From NCBI RefSeq assembly GCF_001557215.1, contig NZ_LSJM01000265.1:1-25516 (forward strand): a DNA stretch of 25,516 nt, in the 5' to 3' direction. Of the stretch, positions 24,207 through 25,516 are shown piece by piece. The stretch comes from Sphingomonas sp. CCH9-E2. Lineage in GTDB: Bacteria; Pseudomonadota; Alphaproteobacteria; Sphingomonadales; Sphingomonadaceae. The translations under genes and the position numbers were made by a program. Every line of letters starts with the position of its first letter. Within the stretch, counting starts at the first letter, position 1. The notes under the pieces were generated by a model. That model searched no databases, was not told the origin of the DNA, and saw only the letters and a list, made by a program, of their open reading frames with translations.

Positions 24207-25516
24207 CTAAAGCCCCAGCGCCTTCGCCCCCCAATAGGTCAGCCCCGCCGCCACGTACGCCGCCGCGAACAGATAGACGATCATCACGATCGGCCATTTC
24301 CAGCCATTGGTCTCACGCCGTGCCACCGCGATGGTCGAGAGGCATTGCGGGGCGAAGACGAACCAGGCGAGGAAGGCGAGTGCGGTCGGGAGCGGCCAGC
24401 CCTGTGCCAGTTTTTCGCCGAGCGCGGCGGCGCCGGTTTCCTCGTCCGGGGCGTCGATCGCGTAGACGGTCTGGAGCGCGGAGACCGCGACTTCGCGTGC
24501 GGCCATGGCGGGGATCACCGCGAGGCTCATTTCGTGGTTGAAGCCGATCGGGGCGAGGACGACTTCGAGGCCCGAGGCAATGCGGCCGGCGACCGAATAT
24601 TCGCTCTGCTTCACGCCTTCGGGTGCGACCGGATAGGAGGCGAGCAGCCACAAGGCGACGGTGACGCCCATGATGATCGTGCCGGCGCGGCGCAGGAAGA
24701 CATAGGCGCGCTGCCACAAGCCGATCAGCAGGTCGCGGAGCGAGGGGAGCTGATAGCGCGGCATTTCCATCATGAAGCCGCCGCTCTTGCCGCGGGTTGC
24801 GGTCAGGCGCAGCACGAAGGCGGCGAGGATCGCGCCGACGATGCCGAAGACATAGAGGCCGAACAGCACCAGCCCCTGCAAGCCAATGCCCGGGCCGACA
24901 TCGCGCGCGGGGATGAATGCGCCGATGATCAGCATATAGACCGGCAGCCGCGCCGAGCAGGTCATCAGCGGCGCGATCAGGATCGTGGTCAGCCGCTCCT
25001 TGGGATCGTCGATCGAGCGCGCGGCCATGATGCCGGGAATCGCGCAGGCAAAGGATGACAGCAGCGGGATGAAGGCGCGGCCCGACAGGCCGACCAGCGA
25101 CATCAGCCGATCCATCAGGAAGGCCGCGCGGACCATATAGCCCGATGCTTCGAGCAGCAGGATGAAGAAGAACAGGATCAGGATCTGGGGCAGGAACACC
25201 ACCACCGATCCGACGCCGGCGATAATCCCCTGAACGATCAGGTCGCCGAAGAATCCGCTGGGCAGATTCTCCTGCGCGTGGGCGCCGAGCCATTCCTGGG
25301 TGCCCTCGATCCAGCCGATCGGCGCCTCCGACCAGCTGTACACCGCCTGGAACATCACGAAGAAGAGCGCGATCAGGATGAGCCAGCCTGCAACCGGGTG
25401 GAGCACGACGTTATCGACGGCGCGGGTGAAGGCGCGGCTGCGCGGTTGATCGGTGATGGCGAGCGCGGCGATGCGGCGGGCGTCACGCTGGAAATGGGTG
25501 ATGTCCGCGTCGGGGG
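24207..25516 (-). CDS. feoB: Ferrous iron transporter FeoB, C-terminal membrane domain (5' end outside window)
   Basis: FeoB imports Fe2+ across the inner membrane. The frame is open to the right edge, so the N-terminal G-protein domain and the gene start lie outside; the internal GTG at 25406 is not the start. The visible 436 residues begin with ITHFQRDARRIAALAI and TRAVDNVVLHPVAG, the junction to the permease. Gate-type motifs are SSFACAIPGIMAAR and APLMTCSARLPVYMLIIGAF, each with the conserved Cys, then FMMEMPRYQLPSL and a final helix pair. About ten hydrophobic segments are seen. feoA is not in the window; it would be expected upstream, beyond the right edge. Confidence 0.94.
   Translation of the reverse strand, partial: PDADITHFQRDARRIAALAITDQPRSRAFTRAVDNVVLHPVAGWLILIALFFVMFQAVYSWSEAPIGWIEGTQEWLGAHAQENLPSGFFGDLIVQGIIAGVGSVVVFLPQILILFFFILLLEASGYMVRAAFLMDRLMSLVGLSGRAFIPLLSSFACAIPGIMAARSIDDPKERLTTILIAPLMTCSARLPVYMLIIGAFIPARDVGPGIGLQGLVLFGLYVFGIVGAILAAFVLRLTATRGKSGGFMMEMPRYQLPSLRDLLIGLWQRAYVFLRRAGTIIMGVTVALWLLASYPVAPEGVKQSEYSVAGRIASGLEVVLAPIGFNHEMSLAVIPAMAAREVAVSALQTVYAIDAPDEETGAAALGEKLAQGWPLPTALAFLAWFVFAPQCLSTIAVARRETNGWKWPIVMIVYLFAAAYVAAGLTYWGAKALGL

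Overview
The window is high-GC chromosomal DNA from an alphaproteobacterium, most likely a member of the Sphingomonadaceae (Sphingomonas or a close relative). This rests on the gene families and their order: metX with metW, hisC overlapping a short tyrA as described in Zymomonas, ftsE-ftsX-ydcF-plsC, a DUF4169 small protein beside ssb, and dispersed GC-rich palindromic repeats. The assignment is an inference from gene content; no rRNA or other species-level marker is present. There is no phage, insertion sequence, CRISPR array or rRNA operon. Almost all the DNA is core chromosome, with one carbohydrate locus and one short, less coding-like stretch near 23.6-24.2 kb.

Layout. Positions 1-3114 (+): the C-terminal half of SMC, then a GPH-type sugar/cation symporter whose GTG start overlaps the smc stop. 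Positions 3115-8600: a carbohydrate locus with a Tat-exported GH3 beta-glycosidase (-), a divergent LacI-family regulator (+), and a secreted GH43 enzyme with discoidin-like and FN3-like domains (-). The core palindrome GTAACCGGTTAC lies in the GH3/lacI intergenic region and, extended to a perfect 16-mer, just upstream of the GH43 gene, so the regulator probably controls itself and both hydrolases. Positions 8639-11848 (-): a large secreted protein with TolB/PD40 beta-propeller repeats and an amidohydrolase domain.

Positions 12050-13852 (-): methionine genes metX and metW, with a paired 36-bp inverted repeat that has entered the start of metW. Positions 13885-15447 (-): a Tat-signal FAD amine oxidase, divergent from hisC-tyrA (15525-17374, +). 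Positions 17481-20293 (-): a tightly overlapping ftsE-ftsX-ydcF-plsC operon, reading away from a zinc-ribbon/DUF3426 membrane protein (20480-21166, +), which overlaps tail to tail with a MATE transporter (21138-22496, -).

Positions 22616-22702 (+): tRNA-Leu(GAG). Then ssb (-) and a 57-aa DUF4169 protein (+) lie head to head. Positions 23563-24206 hold a short stretch with a LexA-like palindrome, one small cysteine-pair ORF and little else. The right edge is the membrane half of FeoB (-), cut by the window end.

No single undescribed system stands out. The best leads are the metX/metW repeat insertion that seems to have displaced the ancestral metW start, the LacI two-operator glycosidase regulon, an 80-bp-class palindromic repeat (34-bp perfect arms) used at gene ends, and the orphan SOS-like site with a small zinc-knuckle ORF.
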